The notes beneath the pieces are model-generated. The model saw nothing but the letters and a program-made list of their open reading frames with translations. It ran no database searches and had not been told where the DNA came from. Shown here one piece after another: positions 52,801 through 63,900 of a DNA stretch of 64,000 nucleotides; positions within the stretch are counted from its first letter, which is position 1, and each line of letters opens with the position of its first letter. The translations under genes and the position numbers were made by a program. Location of the stretch: contig LGRX02034672.1 in the NCBI GenBank assembly GCA_001247695.2, positions 51,424-115,423 on the forward strand, written 5' to 3'. This DNA comes from Cymbomonas tetramitiformis. Taxonomy: Eukaryota; Chlorophyta; Pyramimonadophyceae; Pyramimonadales; Pyramimonadaceae.

Positions 52801-53835
52801 TACTTTCAATTTGCGTCGTTGAGATGAAAGCTGCTAACAAAATGTCCATCGTGGATATGTTTTGTTGCGTATAAATTTTTAGAGACTCGCGCTCACGCTC
52901 TTTTTATTTAGAGACTTCATTTCGGCGTTCAGTATTATATATTTTCACGGTATCACGTTAGCGTTCAGCGTTAAGTATAATATTTTAAATATTAATAATT
53001 AATATTGTTTATAATAGATGAAGAGCATAAATATATGGATGTGGTCGACATTGATATAAAAACGTATGACATGACATGACTGAAACGCAGTCCGAAAACC
53101 GTTGAGCTGAGAGCTTCGACAATGAAAGTTGATGACATTGTCATGAACGTCAGTTGTATGGGCTGGCCGAGTCCGATGGAAATCAAGTTGCTTCTCACAT
53201 TTTTTTTTGGGGGGGGGTGTGGGGAATCTGTGGTGGCCGTGAGCCGTAGGGGAATCGACAACTTACTATCTATTAATTTTATTCTTTGAAAGGGAGAACA
53301 ACTGGGCTGTTTGAGCCTCGCGGGTGATTTGGCCTTTTAATTTATGAGGGTGAGATTGGGCTTCCGCGCCCCCGTCGTGGCTCATCCCGGCGCCCACTGC
53401 GGGGTTGGCTGAGGCCGGCTCGAAGGGGGTTGAGCGGCATCAAATTTCAAAATATTTGCTACTATGCTTCTAATAACACTATTGGTTGCAAATACCGAAA
53501 TTTGATTTGTAGATATTTGGATACCGTGATGTTCAATCTTCTATTTTATTGGTCGATCTAAGTGTTGACACCTAAATAGAACGATGAGCCACAGCGGTAC
53601 GAGCGCGAGCGGAGCGGGGGCAAAGCCTCCGCGACGCGAAGCGGGAGCAGCGCGCGGTCGGTTGATGTTCGACTTGGACTTCAAACGCCAACGCCATAAG
53701 GCGTATGCCATGCCGTGCTATGCCATGCCATGCAATGCGAATGCCACAGAATTCAGAACGAACAACTAGAACTACTCGCAACCACAATCGATTTTGGAAA
53801 TTGATTTTTCCCCACCTGTACGTTCACGTACCCCC

Positions 53836-53876
53836 TATTATTGGGGAAAAATCTTTAGATTGTCCCCCTCTTTCCA
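53836..53876. repeat. 42-bp dispersed repeat, copy 2
   Basis: Direct partner of 52480–52521; after the shared block the flanks differ (CCAAC versus GAAAA). Confidence 0.85.
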
Positions 53877-54280
53877 ACAAATGTCAAAACAGTCGGATTC
53901 GTGCAAAGCTTAACACTGTTCGTGCAAAATCCTTAACACTGCAAACCAAAATTCGTGCAAACTGGATCTATAAATTTGTGAAGCCCTTTAGCGGTTGAGA
54001 TGAAAACTGCGAAACGAGTTTTCGGTTGCGATTATGTTTGTGAAGGGAGCGCTGCAAACCAAAGTTCGTGCAAACACATGTCGACATGTCGACATACGAC
54101 TGCATCCGCTCGTCTGTGTCACAGAATCGCACACTGCATTGTCGCTGTCGCATCGAACCGAACACATCGCGAACTCGTGACACTCGTGACAAAATCGATT
54201 GGATGATAGATCGACTCGGCCTCAACTTGCGCTTTATAACACCATACTGTAACACGATACTTGTATTTAATTATTCCAAA

Positions 54281-54905
54281 CCGCGACGCGAACACCCTCA
54301 TACCGAATGCGGGCCCTATGGGCTCAGTCTGGGAAAAAAAAGTGTACTTTCGGGGGGGTGTGGGGGGGCGGAGCCCCCGGGAAAAAAAATAGTGTACTTT
54401 CGGGGGGGTGTGGGGGGCGGAGCCCCTGCTCACCTGGGACAAAAAAGTGTACGTACGGGGGGTGTGGGGGGCGGAGCCCCACTGGCCGGCCGGAAAACAA
54501 AAAGTGTACTAACGGGGTGGGGGGGGGCACCCCTCGGGCGTTAAAAACAGAGGTACACGAAAAAAAAAAGGACTGCAAAAACGGACATAAATTGCAAAAA
54601 CGGTCACGATTCTGCAAAAGCCGACACTGGCGCGTCAGACGAAATATGATATTTGCTTGACTTGTGTAGACATGGGGCCACCACCGTTAACCACTGTACA
54701 AAACGACATAAACTGCACAGAACGACAGAATTCTGTAAAAAAAACCACTGGCGCGTCAGTCGGAAGTGAACGAGTCATTCAACGATGAAGACGGACAGGG
54801 TTGGCGGCCCGTCACAACCGCTGTGGTCAACGTTCCTCGGAATTCATGGTCGCGAAACCCGCGACGCGAACACCCTCATACCGAATGCGGGCCCTACGGG
54901 TTGGG
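54281..54905. repeat. Duplicated block plus GGGGGTGTGGGGGGCGGAGC minisatellite
   Basis: A block with GCGACGCGAACACCCTCATA and CCGAATGCGGGCCCTA occurs at about 54283–54330 and again at about 54859–54900. Between them are four units of about 60–70 bp built from AAAGTGTACTTTCGGGGGGG and TGTGGGGGGCGGAGCCCC. Two related blocks containing CACTGGCGCGTCAG follow (about 54630 and 54745). Confidence 0.85.
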
Positions 54906-55213
54906 CCTGGCCAGAATTTTTAAAAATTTTATTCAAAATATAGGTCAGAATTTTGGCCAAAAAAAATGTCAAAATTTTGAAAAATATAGGTGCTTCGTAG
55001 GGAAAATTTAAAAGCGATATCACCGTTCGGTCATTTTCCCCTTAACACTGGGGAAATTTTGGAAAATATAGGCGCTGTAAATTGAGAATACCCCGCCAAA
55101 CTGCGATTTGTCATCGGCGATCTGACTGCCCAAACCTCTAAACCTCTTACTCCGCCTCCAAACCTTCACACGATCACACCAGGAAGACCAAAGACCTCAG
55201 GACTCAGGAAAAG

Positions 55214-55477
55214 ATGCTCGTGGCCGATTATTTTTCTTCCGATGGAGGATCAGATTCAGACTCAGCTCCAACTCTCCGCCCAGTCCATTTGGATATGCAG
55301 TCTTTCTCGTCGGGTGACACACGACATGACGATGAGCGTGCGCCTACGAGGCTTGAGCTTGCGTACGAGCGCACCCGCTCCCAGCCCCTCACCAACGCGT
55401 TCGACCAGTTCAAGCGAAAGCGTGGTCCTCATCTCGCCAGCGGAAATACTGAGGGCCCAGCTCTGGCTGGCATGTAG
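55214..55477 (+). CDS. Short acidic/Ser-rich ORF, unknown
   Basis: An 87-codon frame from an ATG, starting MLVADYFSSDGGSDSDSAPT and containing DERAPTRLELAYERTRSQPL. It has the look of a disordered acidic N-terminus plus a short amphipathic helix, as in the first exon of a transposon protein. No downstream continuation was found before the 173-bp satellite. Could be a relict. Confidence 0.35.
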   Translation: MLVADYFSSDGGSDSDSAPTLRPVHLDMQSFSSGDTRHDDERAPTRLELAYERTRSQPLTNAFDQFKRKRGPHLASGNTEGPALAGM

Positions 55478-55629
55478 CACGGCTAGGTGGACGGCCTTGC
55501 ACTATAAATTGCATAATCGATGAAAATGGCATTTAGAAGTCGCAAGAAGTTTCAGGAAGTACTTAGTTGTTAAAAGAAATCATTCAAAGGCAATATTTAA
55601 CATTTTTGATCACCGCGGTGGCCACCAGG

Positions 55630-56600
55630 CTGCTAACGGGTCGCAGAAGGGCTGCGGTACAGAAATTGCATATCTTGCGGGCGCGTGAGATATGTGAGTG
55701 ATACGGGGAAGTTACTAGAGTTGGTGAGAATTATTTGGAGGTCATCCCTAGGCAGTGTGAAGCGGAATTTCACATCGGGCCATATTCACGGGGTGCTGGG
55801 GAGCTAATTTCGTCTGTAAAATGACTGCAAAACAGAAAAAACATGTCTCGTGGGCGCGTGAGATATGCAAATGATACGGTGAAGTTATTAGAAGTTATGA
55901 GAAGTATCTAGAAGTTATTACTAGGCATCGAGAAGTGATATTTCACATCGGGTCACATTCGCGGGGCGTTGGGGAGCTAATTTCGTCTGTAAACTGACTG
56001 CAAAACAGAAAATGCATGTCTCGTGGGCGCGTGAGATATGCAAATGATACCGTGAAGTTATTAGAAGTTGTGAGAAGTATCTAGAAGTTATTACTAGGCA
56101 TCGAGAAGTGATATTTCACATCGGGTCACATTCGCGGGGCGTTGGGGAGCTAATTTCGTCTGTAAACTGACTGCAAAACAGAAAATGCATGTCTCGTGGA
56201 CGCGTGAGATATGCAAATGATACGGTGAAGTTATTAGAAGTTGTGAGAAGTATCTAGAAGTTATTACTAGGCATCGAGAAGTGATATTTCACATCGGGTC
56301 ACATTCACGGGGCGTTGGGGGGCTAATTTCGTCTGTAAACTGACTGCAACAACAGAAAATGCATGTCTCGTGGGCGCGTGAGATGTTGCACGTGATACGG
56401 TGAAGTTATTAGAAGTTGTGAGAAGTATTTAGAGGTCATACCTAGGCAATGAGAAGCGAAATTTCACTTCGGGTCATATTCACGGGGTGCTGGGGAGCTA
56501 ATTTCGTCTGTAAAAAGGGCTGCAAAGCAGAAATTGCATATATTGCGGGTGCGTGAGATGTAGCACGTGATACGGAGAAGTTATTCCAAGTATGTGCAAG
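55630..56600. repeat. 173-bp satellite, about five copies
   Basis: The landmark GAGCTAATTTCGTCTGTAAA recurs at about 55801, 55974, 56147, 56320 and 56495, giving a 173–175-bp period. Inner copies are nearly identical, outer ones diverged. Units contain GTGAGATATGCAAATGATAC and AGAAGTTATTAGAAGTTGTG. The array ends about 75 bp beyond the 3' end of the transposase-like gene. Confidence 0.92.
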
Positions 56601-56674
56601 TCATAACAATATACACCGCAACATGGCCGTACCTACAATATATACAATATATACATCTACATAACACTAGAATC

Positions 56675-59600
56675 TCACAGAAGTGCCAACAACCGCTGAT
56701 GCTCCCTCAGGGGTAGCATGTGCACATCCCCCCTCTTAACTAGGCGAACATCACATGCTAGTACGGCTTCACACGGAATCAAGCACTTCTTGCTAGTATC
56801 TAAGGTGTATGTATCTCGCACGTTTGGATCCGTCCACTCAAAGTATCTCCCCGAAATCACCGAGTCTCCAGGAGCAAATGTCTGTCTATAGTCATCACGG
56901 CGGATCCTCCCGCCGACCTCCGTGACACCAGACAGCGCCTTCACCAAGTAGTAGGCATGTGATGCGTCCGTAGGATCCTTCTTCACCGCCATGATGCTAC
57001 CACGCCGCACGGCTACACTCACACCCGCCGCATACTCCTCCACCATGCCGCGAATCCTCACGGCGGCCGCGCCCGTAGCCGGCCGCAACTCCACATCTCT
57101 CCACGCATCCACGTGGGATGTCTCCAAGCATCCCTCCGAGTCCGGAATGGAGCGCACACACTCCGCATAACAATTCACACAATAGCATGTACGCTCACGT
57201 ACCATCAACTTCCCCTCGCCCTCCCCCCCCCTTACAGAATGCAAGCGCTGCGTCCCATCCACCGCCTGGTATGCTGCACCAGCATTGTGATCCACCGCAT
57301 GCAATCCTCCCGCCTCCTCGTGCAGTGCGTCCTCTGGTACCAAGTAAAAAAACCGTTGATTGAAGCTCGCTCTTGCCTTGGCGTAACTGCTATCCGCACG
57401 TCGGCTCAATCTCTCGCAACAGAACGCATGCAGGTCTGCAGCGCAATTGATGCGGGCATACCACTTGTCACCCTCTGATATGACCGCCACCGCCGCTGCG
57501 TGCTTGACATGCGCCCCCGCCCCATCCTGCTCCCCCTTGGCATGCGCCGTCTCAAAGAAGTTCCGTTGGCAAGGTACACCTAATGACCACTCGTATTTGC
57601 TATTCGCCACATCCGCAAACCCTGCCGCGCACTTATTTTGTCCCGCACAACCATCTGCCCACTCGTGGATAAACAAGGGCTTTGCGATCCCCCTCCCGAT
57701 GAAGTAGTCTCTGATGATCAACTCCCGCATGTACTGAATGAAGCGGTGATCGTGCTTCCGGTCATCGCTCAACAAGTACACGTAATCCTTCACCAGCACT
57801 GGGTTCTCCGCGGTTGATTCCACCCCATCCACGGCCATACACGCATGTCTCCACACCACGCAGACTAATATGGTCGCCTGCTTCACCACCCAATGCAGAC
57901 TTTGCACTTCTCGAGGAATGTTCAATGAATGATTCTCCGAGAAGTCAAACAAGAACACCGCATGTCCCAGTGGCAAATCCCTGACGCACGTCTGAAACTG
58001 CCGCTGCTGGTGTAATGCCATGAAAGTGTGATATGCATATGGCCGCAGAAACGCGCAATCCCCGCAGCCTTCCAACTTCTTCCACGCCCATGCCTCCGGT
58101 TGCCCTGCGGTCGCGCTATTCACTAAGAAGTTCCCCTTGCACTGACAATTTGGCGAAGCCCCCGGCTCGTGCCCCAGCAACAGCGCCTGCAACTTGGCGA
58201 TCAAGGCGGCCAGCTTCGTCTTCTTCTGCACAAACTGCAGTCGCCGAATCTCCTTACCATCCTCGTCCATCTGTCCTGTGCCGCAAGTCTCGTAACAAGA
58301 CCACGGCACTTGCGCCTCATGCTGCACCTCACTGTCACACACTTTGAAGTTGGCCAAGCCGCCACACTTCTCGCACCTCCCTCTCAAGCACTCCATGGCA
58401 TGCTTATCCCCCACCCGCGGACACAACAAGCTCTCGGCGAAAGTTGAGGTCGACCTCCCCGCCTTTGCAATAGTGCAAACCATTCCCGTGTTCCCCACCG
58501 CCTTTCGCCTATGCTCAGGTGTCCTTCGAACCCGTGGGCAACATGTCGCCGAAGTGCACGCACACGGTGAATGCACCGCCTCTCGGGCCTTGTCAAAGCC
58601 CTCAAGGACCATTCTCATGTCTTCGTGGTACCTACAACAACAAGATATGTTGTCCTTCCTTCGCAGCCGCACAACATTGTGCGGCTTGCACACCCCTTGC
58701 TTCTCAAAGGAACGTTGCCCAATCTTGAGAGCGGGGTACTTGGCTTGAAAACTCCTATATATTACTAGTTGAGAGGCTTCCAACCAATGTTTGCTCACGA
58801 ACTCCCTCGGTGTTCTCAAAGCACCGGTGTTGGGGTCACGTGCCAACACGACGTCCTTTTTGCAAGGACTAACTCGAGTGTTGTCCGGGTGCAACCAAAA
58901 AGCTCTAATAAGAGCACAAGTCGCCATTGTCAAGCATCGGGTAGACAATCTCCGTTCCGCAAGCATCACGCCCTCCCAAAGGCCACGACGCCCTCTCTCC
59001 TCAGTTCCCATGTGTGCCCCCTCCCTCAAGTTTGAATTTCCGACCACCCCAAGCGTTCCAACGCGTTGATGCACACCAAGCATCGTGCAAGCCGTACGCA
59101 CCAAGTTATCCTCGGCCAAGTTGCTCCCAAATGCCGCAGCCGCTATCCCCCTCGTTAGATTAACGTTCGCACGTGTGTTTCGTCGTGCTAAGCGTGATAA
59201 CGCGTCCCTCAAATTCGCCACAACACAATTCTTCACTGTCTCCTCGCGCCGGTCACCTAACGACACCAATGCCGCATTGCACTCCTTGTGCACCTTCGAA
59301 CTCAAGCCCGCCGGAAGGGACTCGATATACGCCCTCACCGCACCCGCAATGCGGTGAGGGCTTCTCCCAAATGCCGTTCGCATCTTCTCGACCCACCAAC
59401 CCTTATTCCCGCGCGTCAACTCCTCAAAACCGTCACTTACTTGCGGCAATTGACCTCTAGGACGTTCGTAAGTTTCCTCATGCCCACCTTCCAACTCGTC
59501 TGACATTTCCACATCGTCACAAACCTCCTCTGAGTGAGCGTGATTAATATCACCTTCTCCTTTTGCTGATGTCCAGGCCTCGCACAACAAATCTATCTTC

Positions 59601-59950
59601 CCCACCAACGTCTCAAGCGTATCCATATCATCATCTTTCAGGGGCCACACTCCAAGAGGTATAATGCGAGCGGAATCTCCAACCTCTACGAGAAGGGGTA
59701 ACAAGTCTATAAGAACGGGAGGAATATCCCAATTCGGTCCCGGATTGTAGGCAGCGTCGGAGCCACACAACGCCAAAAAAACGCTCACTGCAAGCAGCGT
59801 AATGTGGAGAGTCGTACATAACACCCCAAATAGCCACGATCGTTGATCCCGCACGAGCGTGACGTTCAATAACCCTTCCCCGATATGCGTCCCTGTCACC
59901 AAACAATCTAGTAAGACACACGTAAACCCTTCCTTGACGCGAAGTCTCAC
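56675..59950 (-). CDS. DDE-transposase-like protein, unassigned family
   Basis: A 1091-residue intact frame. The catalytic-like core shows acidic residues in the order of a DDE/RNase-H fold: FLFDFSENHSLN (D about 669), then FIHEWADGCAGQNKCAAGF (D about 766), then NFFETAHAKGEQDGAGAHVK (E about 800, D about 809). The [SA]DGCAGQNK and HxKGxxDGxGAxVK patterns are known to me from large transposase-like proteins of animals and protists that are poorly classified. I do not assign a superfamily. Cys-rich clusters at about 440–490 (CCCRYHEDM, CACTSATCCP) and 525–560 may bind zinc. The last ~120 residues (PTDASHAYYLVKALSGVTEV…GDSVISGRYFEW) look like a compact chromatin-reader-type domain, uncertain. 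The real start may be the internal ATG at 59626 (MDTLETLVGK), since the first 108 residues include a hydrophobic stretch. Confidence 0.7.
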   Translation of the reverse strand: MRLRVKEGFTCVLLDCLVTGTHIGEGLLNVTLVRDQRSWLFGVLCTTLHITLLAVSVFLALCGSDAAYNPGPNWDIPPVLIDLLPLLVEVGDSARIIPLGVWPLKDDDMDTLETLVGKIDLLCEAWTSAKGEGDINHAHSEEVCDDVEMSDELEGGHEETYERPRGQLPQVSDGFEELTRGNKGWWVEKMRTAFGRSPHRIAGAVRAYIESLPAGLSSKVHKECNAALVSLGDRREETVKNCVVANLRDALSRLARRNTRANVNLTRGIAAAAFGSNLAEDNLVRTACTMLGVHQRVGTLGVVGNSNLREGAHMGTEERGRRGLWEGVMLAERRLSTRCLTMATCALIRAFWLHPDNTRVSPCKKDVVLARDPNTGALRTPREFVSKHWLEASQLVIYRSFQAKYPALKIGQRSFEKQGVCKPHNVVRLRRKDNISCCCRYHEDMRMVLEGFDKAREAVHSPCACTSATCCPRVRRTPEHRRKAVGNTGMVCTIAKAGRSTSTFAESLLCPRVGDKHAMECLRGRCEKCGGLANFKVCDSEVQHEAQVPWSCYETCGTGQMDEDGKEIRRLQFVQKKTKLAALIAKLQALLLGHEPGASPNCQCKGNFLVNSATAGQPEAWAWKKLEGCGDCAFLRPYAYHTFMALHQQRQFQTCVRDLPLGHAVFLFDFSENHSLNIPREVQSLHWVVKQATILVCVVWRHACMAVDGVESTAENPVLVKDYVYLLSDDRKHDHRFIQYMRELIIRDYFIGRGIAKPLFIHEWADGCAGQNKCAAGFADVANSKYEWSLGVPCQRNFFETAHAKGEQDGAGAHVKHAAAVAVISEGDKWYARINCAADLHAFCCERLSRRADSSYAKARASFNQRFFYLVPEDALHEEAGGLHAVDHNAGAAYQAVDGTQRLHSVRGGEGEGKLMVRERTCYCVNCYAECVRSIPDSEGCLETSHVDAWRDVELRPATGAAAVRIRGMVEEYAAGVSVAVRRGSIMAVKKDPTDASHAYYLVKALSGVTEVGGRIRRDDYRQTFAPGDSVISGRYFEWTDPNVRDTYTLDTSKKCLIPCEAVLACDVRLVKRGDVHMLPLREHQRLLALL

Positions 59951-60941
59951 AGCAGCACAATCACATGTCTTTTGTACACACGTTTCGGGGTGTAGATATT
60001 CATACCGTTAAAGCTTGTGGGATTGGGGCGCCGTTTCGTGCTGCCACCCATATTCGCGCCCTCCTACACCGTTTGCTCCGATTCCAAGACATATCGCGTA
60101 TGCATATCCATAGTAATATATACAAGTTTGTCTTTCTCTGCAAGCATTTTCACATACTTACTTCCACGAAATGCTTGGGCGGTTTTGTCCTCGATTCATA
60201 CTGAGCTGACGTGACACGTGCATGAACATTTCTCGTATGTCGGATCCGATCCCAGATCCATCGACGTACGAGAAATGCTTGGGCGGTTTTGTCCTCGATT
60301 TATAATAAGCTGACGTCAAACGTGCATGAACATTTCTCGTATGTCGGATCCGATCCCAGATCCATCGACGTACGAGAAATGCTTGGGCGGTTTTGTCCTC
60401 GATTTATACTGAGCTGACGTCACACGTGCATGAACTTTTCTCGTATGTCGGATCCGATCCCAGATCCATCGACGTACGAGAAATGCTTGGGCGGTTTTGT
60501 CCTCGATTTATACTGAGCTGACGTCAAACGTGCATGCACTTTTCTCGTATGTCGGATCCGATCCCAGATCCATCGACGTACGAGAAATGCTTGGGCGGTT
60601 TTGTCCTCGATTTATACTGAGCTGACGTCACACGTGCATGAACTTTTCTCGTATGTCGGATCCGATCCTCGATCCATCGACGTACGAGAAATGCTTGGGC
60701 GGTTTTGTCCTCGATTTATACTGAGCTGACGTCAAACGTGCATGAACTTTTCTCGTATGTCGGATCCGATCCCAGATCCATCGACGTACGAGAAATGCTT
60801 GGGCGGTTTTGTCCTCGATTTATACCGAGCTGACGTCACACATGCATGCACAGTTACTGCGTCTCAGCGCCCCAGTTGGTGCAAGCGAGCGGAAGCCATT
60901 CTTGAAGAACACTTCTTAGAGCTAGCACTTCGGAAACTGCA
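59951..60941. promoter_or_regulatory. Shared intergenic promoter region of two divergent genes
   Basis: The region lies between the start of the transposase-like gene (minus) and the start of the PHD-finger gene (plus). It holds about seven copies of a 104-bp repeat with CRE-type TGACGTCA sites, and no open frame of note. A divergent promoter is inferred from position and content. Confidence 0.6.
60165..60850. repeat. 104-bp tandem repeat, seven copies, with TGACGTCA sites
   Basis: The landmark CTTGGGCGGTTTTGTCCTCG recurs at about 60173, 60278, 60382, 60486, 60590, 60694 and 60798. Each unit has an inverted pair ATTTCTCGTA / TACGAGAAAT (or the TTTTCTCGTA variant) around GGATCCGATCCCAGATCC, then TTTATACTGAGC and TGACGTCA (TGACGTGA in the first). 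The base after GTCA alternates between CACGTG and AACGTG from copy to copy, so the present array probably grew by 208-bp dimers. Confidence 0.92.
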
Positions 60942-63900
60942 ATGACCTCAAGAAACCGAGGCGGAATCAGCGCGCCCGTCAGAACCCGTGGGTCGAGAGG
61001 TTCCCAAAAGGCCCATGAATACCACCGCTGCCATGTCGTTGGATGCGACAGTAAAGTAGCTCCAGCGCAGACTTGTAGGGTTTGCAATAGGAGCTTTCAC
61101 TTTAGCTGTGCGAATAAACAGTATCCGGCGGTGCAGTGTGGCGAATGCAAAGGGGTACTGGCAGAAGATAGGTGCTGCTATTGTAAAAAGGGGGCTTTCG
61201 TTACGCGATGCACGGTGTGCGGGCTTCGCTACCACCCTAAGTGTCAAGAGGCAAGAGGCCTAAAGAGGGATTTGTTCAACTGCGGTCGCGAGGAATGCGT
61301 GGAGGAGCCTGGCGGAGGAAGATCGGAGCCCCCTGTCGTGAACATGCACGACACGGAGGCGACGAAACGACTGGGGGAGCTGCCAGGTCCGAAGACCGCC
61401 GTGAGGAAAGCATTAGATTGGAATGCTTTCGATCATGCCCTGACAATAGCATACGATAGATGCTATACAGGGCAAGAAGATGGTGAGCACCTTTTCGAAT
61501 CACATGTTGGTAGAGCCTATAGTTATGCGTATGGATAATGCCCGAAACCCTGCTTGTGTAAACGCGCATGGTTTTGGTGTGGTATGAATTAGGCGGGCGC
61601 GACGTGCTGCCTCCGCCCTCACCCCCTCCGCCAGCACCTGAAGTCTGCTGCTTCATCTGCCAGGAAGACGATGGACGTGGAGTACACAAGTGCTCGCACT
61701 GCGGTGACTTCTACCACAACGTCTGCCTTCTAGGCAAAGGCATCGAGGAGCCGAACAATTGTGGTAGACCGGAGTGCATGGCGAAGCGCACGGTCTACCC
61801 AACCTCGCAAGCGGAGAAGGACGCTGCGAAAGGACTGCCGCTCTCAAAAGTAGGCGCCCTGCTGCTGGAAGGCGCGCTCAAGCAATGGCCACCGCCCCTT
61901 CAAGCGGCCACACCCCCCGTGGTTGGTGAGGGGGATGTGGAAGCGCCGTGGGGAGCGGAGCAACCCGCGGACGCTCCCGCCCCCACGAGCACGGAGGTTC
62001 TCGCGGCGGGAGAGCCCGCACCGGGGGAGGTGGTGTTGGCTCCGCCCCCAATCACGGGGAGCCCCGCGGCGGGAGAGCCCGCACGTGCGGAGGTGGTCGT
62101 GGAGGATGCCGCAATCGCAAAGGGTCCCGCGGCGGGAGAGCCCGCACCGGGGGAGGTGGTGTTGGCTCCGCCCCCAATCACGGGGAGCCCCGCGGCGGGA
62201 GAGCCCGCACGTGCGGAGGTGGTCGTGGAGGATGCCGCAATCGCAAAGGGTCCCGCGGCGGGAGAGCCCGCACCGGCGGAGGTGGTGTTGGCTCCGCCCC
62301 CAATCACGGGGAGCCCCGCGGCGGGAGAGCCCGCACCTGCGGAGGTGGTGGTGGAGGATGCCGCAATCACAAAGGGTCCCGCGGCGGGAGAGCCCGCACC
62401 GGCGGAGGTGGTAGTCGCTCCGCCCCCAATCACGGGGAGCCCCGCGGCGGGAGAGCCCGCACCGGCGGAGGTGGTCGCGAAGGCGCCCGCTGCCGCGGAT
62501 TGGCCGGGGTGGGCGAAGGCCACGTTGGAGCAACGCGCTATCTTTTATCCCCGTTGGGTGCATCACCGTGATCTGCCGCAGTTAGCACCGGTGGTGTACG
62601 TGGCGGGGGATGGGGTGCATGGGAAGGAGGGGTACACGGAAAAGTCCAAGGGGCGTTTCGAGAGGGGATCCGTCGTGTATCACCAAGGGCAAGTATACAA
62701 GGGCGCGTATATTGCGGGGACGATCTTGCACGTGAAAGACCGTGGGTGGTTCACCATATGCGGTGGGCCAATCCACGGCAAATACGCCACCCCGCACCTT
62801 ACGCACATCTTCAGGATGAACCGGCTCAACCAGGGGAGCACGGATAAGGCCCGTGGTGCCGCCCACTTCAAGACTGAAGAGGGGTCGGACCTCGTGTACG
62901 AGTGCGCGAGAATCTTCTTCCCGAAGCTCATCAAGCTGCACAAGCACTACGGCTTGGAGAACGGTACGGCATTCTCTTTGTTTGTGTGAATCGGTAATCT
63001 TGCGGGGGGTGCTGAGCATGCTTGCGGTGAAATTGCTTTTGTCTAAGTGGTAGCCCCCAATTTCTTTTTGACAAGCTCGACGTCCGATTGTGGGCTCTTC
63101 ACAGGTGTCTCTTTGCCTCCGATCGTGAGGCAATTGACGGCAAAGGATCTTCAGGGTGACATCTTCCCCTCGCCGCACTACACGCAAGATGACTACGTCT
63201 TCGTGGACATGCTTGCTCGGTGGGGAGGGGGTGCGGCTGCAGAGCCGCAGGGTGGTGCGTCGGCGATTGCCGTCCCGGCGGTGGACGAGGGCGAGGACGT
63301 GGATACCGCCGGCACCCCACCGAGGAAGAAGCTGAGGAGCCAACTCGCGGGAGCCAACTCCCAGGGAAACCCGGCGGAGAGGTCGAGCCTCCCGCGGATA
63401 CGGCAGCCGGCTAAGGTTGGTAGGGGCTTGAGCTCGGGTGGCGGTGACCCGCAAACTTCAGCAAAGGGTCAAAAAAGGGGGAGATCCTCTGCTGGCAGCG
63501 GAAGCATGCCGGCCTCGGGGCGTGCTTCAACGAGGGGCGCGGCGCCGGCGCCGTCAACCCGCACGGTGGCCCCCCCTCAACCGCTTGTCGCTCTGTCGGA
63601 GGTTACCGAGGCGGCCCCACCGGTGAGGGGAATCACGGTGGAGGAGCTAACGGCGGTGTTAGCGAGGCAGGAGGAGGCGAGCCAGAAGATGCTGAAGCAG
63701 CAAGAGGCGCACTTCACCCAGCAGCTGAAGCTGTCTGAGGAACGCCAGCAGCGGGCCTTGGAGCGCCAAGTGGCGGACTTCATGGCAAGCCCAGGGGAAG
63801 ATGCGCCCAGCGCGCCGACAGCCGAGGCACCTCCAACCCTCCCCCCCAGCAGCAAAGCCCTCAGCAGCAACCTCAGGCGGTGCCTCAGGCGGTGCCGATG

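Noticed and set aside
60165..60850. CRISPR-like array
   Set aside because: Units are 104 bp head-to-tail without unique spacers, the context is eukaryotic and there are no cas genes. The same applies to the 34.4-, 52.6- and 55.6-kb arrays.
61844..62571. Long frames on both strands across the Pro-Ala-Glu repeat of the PHD gene
   Set aside because: The repeat unit is a multiple of three and GC-rich, so all frames lack stops. Only the plus frame continues into a PHD finger and joins by phase-matched splices.
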